A DNA stretch of 64,000 bases from Klebsiella sp. RHBSTW-00484 (lineage in GTDB: Bacteria; Pseudomonadota; Gammaproteobacteria; Enterobacterales; Enterobacteriaceae): positions 3,844,001 through 3,908,000 of the forward strand of contig NZ_CP055481.1 of the NCBI RefSeq assembly GCF_013705725.1, written 5' to 3'. The notes under the pieces are model-generated. The model was not told the origin of the DNA, did no database searches, and saw nothing but the letters and a program-made list of their open reading frames with translations. Positions 61,921-64,000 of the stretch are shown one piece after another. The first letter of the stretch is position 1. Each line of letters opens with the position of its first letter. The position numbers and the translations under genes were made by a program.

Positions 61921-62790
61921 TTTTGCCGCAAGGTCGAAACGGGCGCGATCAAAGCGCCCGGTATTAACCAGGTTTTCCACTTCATCCCACAACAGATACA
62001 GCCAGCGCCGCCAGAGAAAAGCCTCAGCTACCGGCGCACGACGCAGATAGTGCCACAATAGCTGTTCCCCTTGCCCACCATCGGCCAAACGAAATAACTC
62101 AAATTCACGCGGAGCCCAGAGCATCATGCCCGGCCCCACCATCGCCAGCAGCTGATCGCTACGCGCATCTTTCAGCATGCTGCGCAGCGTAAAGCTACCG
62201 TGCACCAGAACACAGTTATCATTAAAGTCTTTAAACAGATCCGCAAGGCATTCGCGAGTACGGAACAAAATACGTTTGTCCTGCATGGTCAGGCCGGTAT
62301 CCTGATAGAGATTCAGCGTGCTCCATAGCACCTCGACCCGTTGGCGATACCAGTGCGGCCAGAGGTTTTCCTGAGTGCTATCAACCATCCCTACGCAACC
62401 ACCGCTATCCTGCCGATGCCAGGCCAGTAGCGCTTCAACGATTTGCTCCTGCAATTGTTCCCAGCGTTCCGGGGTACGGGCAGGCGCTTCAACCGAAACG
62501 CCACGCAGTCGTTCAATCAGCAGGACATCGGGCCCAGGTTGCTCTTCATGCGTCATCACGCCATAGACAACCGGCATGCGTACGGTTCCACTACGCGCAA
62601 GCGTCGAGATTTTCCACGCTAGCTGACGCGCGATACCTGGCGTCGTAAAACTTCGCGCCAGCAGCGGCATTGGGTTTCCTTGAGCATCATATAGCGACCA
62701 CAGCGCTGACGAAGGCTTCTCGCTGACGCACTCCACGCGGCTTAGTTTTTCACCAAGCAGGTGGCTCAGTTCGGTACGCAACTGTTCCAT
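61897..62790 (-). CDS. ycbJ: YcbJ, phosphotransferase-like protein of unknown role
   Basis: A 297-residue protein related to aminoglycoside/choline phosphotransferases. A kinase-like fold is suggested by VLVHGSFTLRSMLKD, a catalytic-loop-like segment that lacks the usual HGD followed by Asn. Substrate unknown. It has the same length as E. coli YcbJ. Its 3' end overlaps the convergent elyC. Confidence 0.9.
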   Translation of the reverse strand: MEQLRTELSHLLGEKLSRVECVSEKPSSALWSLYDAQGNPMPLLARSFTTPGIARQLAWKISTLARSGTVRMPVVYGVMTHEEQPGPDVLLIERLRGVSVEAPARTPERWEQLQEQIVEALLAWHRQDSGGCVGMVDSTQENLWPHWYRQRVEVLWSTLNLYQDTGLTMQDKRILFRTRECLADLFKDFNDNCVLVHGSFTLRSMLKDARSDQLLAMVGPGMMLWAPREFELFRLADGGQGEQLLWHYLRRAPVAEAFLWRRWLYLLWDEVENLVNTGRFDRARFDLAAKSILPWLA

Positions 62791-62931
62791 TTCAGATTAC
62801 CCCTATGAATACTACCGATTTCATAATGAGCGTCTGCTACGGGGTTGTCATCGGGTGAGATCAAAATTGCCGCAAAAAAGTATGGAAAAACGGCCTGAAT
62901 ATATCCCCTCCAGACGGAGGGGATGAAAAGA

Positions 62932-63678
62932 TTAACGCAACGCTGCGCGAACGCGTTCCAGATCTTCCGGCGTATCAACGCCCGTACCTGGAACCACTTC
63001 AGCCACCGCAACATGGATTTTTTCGCCGTACCACAGAACGCGCAGTTGCTCCAGCATTTCAATCTGCTCCAGCGGACTTGGTGCCCAGCTGACGTAGCGA
63101 CGAATGAAACCGGCGCGATAGCCGTAAATACCGATATGGCGCAGCAGAGAGTCGCCGATAGTTTCGCGGGATTGAGCAAAACGATCGCGATCCCACGGGA
63201 TGGTGGCGCGGGAGAAATAGAGTGCGTAGCCCGCAGCGTCCATCACGACCTTCACCGCATTCGGGTTAAAGGCTTCTTCAGCATCGTGGATTGGCACGGC
63301 TAACGTCGCCATGCCGCTAGTGCTGGCCGCCAGATTTTCGGCAACCTGACGCACTATCGCCGGCGGGATCATCGGCTCATCGCCCTGAATGTTAACGATG
63401 ATAGTGTCATCGCTAAAGGCGCATTTCTCGACCACCTCGGCAAGGCGCTCGGTACCGGATTGATGATCTTCACGCGTCATACATACTTCACCACCGGCAG
63501 CTTCAACCGCACGGGCAACGTCTGGGTGGTCAGTAGCAACGATGATACGGTCGGCTCCGGACTCACGTGCACGCTCCAGCACATGGACAATCATCGGTTT
63601 GCCATTGATATCCTGCAGCGGTTTTCCCGGCAGGCGAGTCGAAGCAAAACGCGCGGGAATGATAACCACGAAGCTCAT
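62932..63678 (-). CDS. kdsB: 3-deoxy-manno-octulosonate cytidylyltransferase
   Basis: KdsB activates Kdo as CMP-Kdo for LPS inner-core synthesis. The product has 248 residues, the same as E. coli. The nucleotide-binding segment is [16 protein letters not shown]; others are [12 protein letters not shown] and [10 protein letters not shown]. The start overlaps the ycaR stop by four bases (ATGA), so the two are translationally coupled. Confidence 0.97.
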   Translation of the reverse strand: MSFVVIIPARFASTRLPGKPLQDINGKPMIVHVLERARESGADRIIVATDHPDVARAVEAAGGEVCMTREDHQSGTERLAEVVEKCAFSDDTIIVNIQGDEPMIPPAIVRQVAENLAASTSGMATLAVPIHDAEEAFNPNAVKVVMDAAGYALYFSRATIPWDRDRFAQSRETIGDSLLRHIGIYGYRAGFIRRYVSWAPSPLEQIEMLEQLRVLWYGEKIHVAVAEVVPGTGVDTPEDLERVRAALR

Positions 63679-63857
63679 GACTGGCTCTCTTCTACGGCAA
63701 GCGGACGGGCTTCAGTTTCTAACAGTACAGGAATGCCGTCTCGCAGCGGGAAAGCCAGGCTATCAAGTTTGCAGATCAGTTCTTGCTTATCCTGGCTGTA
63801 ATACAGCTTACCGTTACAAACCGGACAGGCGATAATTTCAAGTAAACGATGATCCAT
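63675..63857 (-). CDS. ycaR: YcaR, Trm112-like small zinc-ribbon protein
   Basis: A 60-residue UPF0434/Trm112-family protein with one CPVC pair (ACPVCNGKL) and a single later Cys ([20 protein letters not shown]). Its specific role is not established. The start at 63857 ([14 protein letters not shown]) has ggagga upstream. Its stop overlaps the kdsB start by four bases. Confidence 0.94.
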   Translation of the reverse strand: MDHRLLEIIACPVCNGKLYYSQDKQELICKLDSLAFPLRDGIPVLLETEARPLAVEESQS

Positions 63858-63909
63858 AATTCCTCCAGATGGACCGAATAGATTCCGCAGAAGCATACCA
63901 TACGCAGGC

Positions 63910-63999
63910 TCAGGCGGCGTCAATTTCCCAACCCTGTCGTTGCCCGGTAAAGAGCTCCGCCGGCAGCTGCCCGCAGGCCACCTGCGTCGCGTCCTGCCA
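63910..63999 (-). CDS. C-terminal 29 residues of an upstream gene (probably ycaQ)
   Basis: One minus-strand frame is open to the window edge and ends in QGWEIDAA before a stop at 63912-63910. By synteny with K-12, where ycaQ (winged-helix DNA glycosylase) precedes ycaR, this is probably ycaQ. The fragment is too short to confirm by content. Confidence 0.5.
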   Translation of the reverse strand, partial: WQDATQVACGQLPAELFTGQRQGWEIDAA

Positions 64000-64000
64000 G

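Noticed and set aside
62904..62923. Hairpin TCCCCTCC/GGAGGGGA after kdsB as a terminator
   Set aside because: No T run follows on the minus strand, so an intrinsic terminator cannot be claimed.

Overview
The window is a stretch of chromosome from a member of the Enterobacteriaceae. From yccU to the right edge it follows the E. coli K-12 order from yccU (about 22 min) to ycaR, with nearly full-length orthologs: yccU, mgsA, helD, yccF, yccS, sxy, sulA, ompA, matP, ycbZ, fabA, rmf, pqiCBA, uup, rlmL, ycbX, zapC, pyrD, ssu, pepN, pncB, asnS, ompF, aspC, gloC, mepK, ldtD, mukBEF, cmoM, elyC, ycbJ, kdsB, ycaR. The OmpF-type porin (360 aa) and the OmpA surface loops read more like the Klebsiella/Raoultella/Enterobacter side of the family (OmpK35-like porin) than like Escherichia. 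The species is an inference and was not tested by a search.

The left 8.3 kb is the accessory part. A leftward gene (start 6990) encodes a BapA-type surface adhesin: a prefix-like N-terminus, a hydrophobic segment, a first Ser-Asp repeat block, ten Ig-like domains with an exact 306-bp period, and a second Ser-Asp block. The second block is broken by a complete 1331-bp IS2-like element (1500-2830, target duplication CTATC). Removing the element and one target copy restores the Ser-Asp frame exactly. Beyond it the Ser-Asp coding sequence runs 253 bp more and then meets a second, inverted IS2-like sequence. That one is only a 714-bp 3' fragment, and part of a further tandem copy reaches the window edge. 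An IS200-type element (about 7595-8295) lies between the adhesin promoter region and yccU. The adhesin C-terminus and any type I secretion genes lie outside the window, if they exist.

The core region carries cell-envelope and cell-division functions: SulA, ZapC and MatP for division and the Ter macrodomain; MukBEF condensin; OmpA and the OmpF-type porin; PqiABC lipid transport; LdtD, MepK and ElyC for peptidoglycan; KdsB for LPS. It also has fatty-acid synthesis (FabA), translation and RNA modification (AsnS, RlmL, CmoM, Uup, Rmf) and pyrimidine and NAD metabolism (PyrD, PncB). Recognisable control sites include a LexA box at sulA, FadR and FabR sites before fabA, a PurR box and start-switching hairpin at pyrD, and tandem OmpR-type boxes before ompF.

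Departures from the K-12 layout are: (i) csgI/yccT is missing between yccU and mgsA; (ii) the ssu operon is reduced to ssuE-ssuC-ssuB, without the binding protein SsuA and the monooxygenase SsuD; (iii) a complete ypdC/fryA-ypdE-ypdF-fryC-fryB PTS-peptidase cluster, located elsewhere in K-12, sits between asnS and ompF; (iv) fryA is frameshifted by a third copy of a 5-bp tandem repeat.
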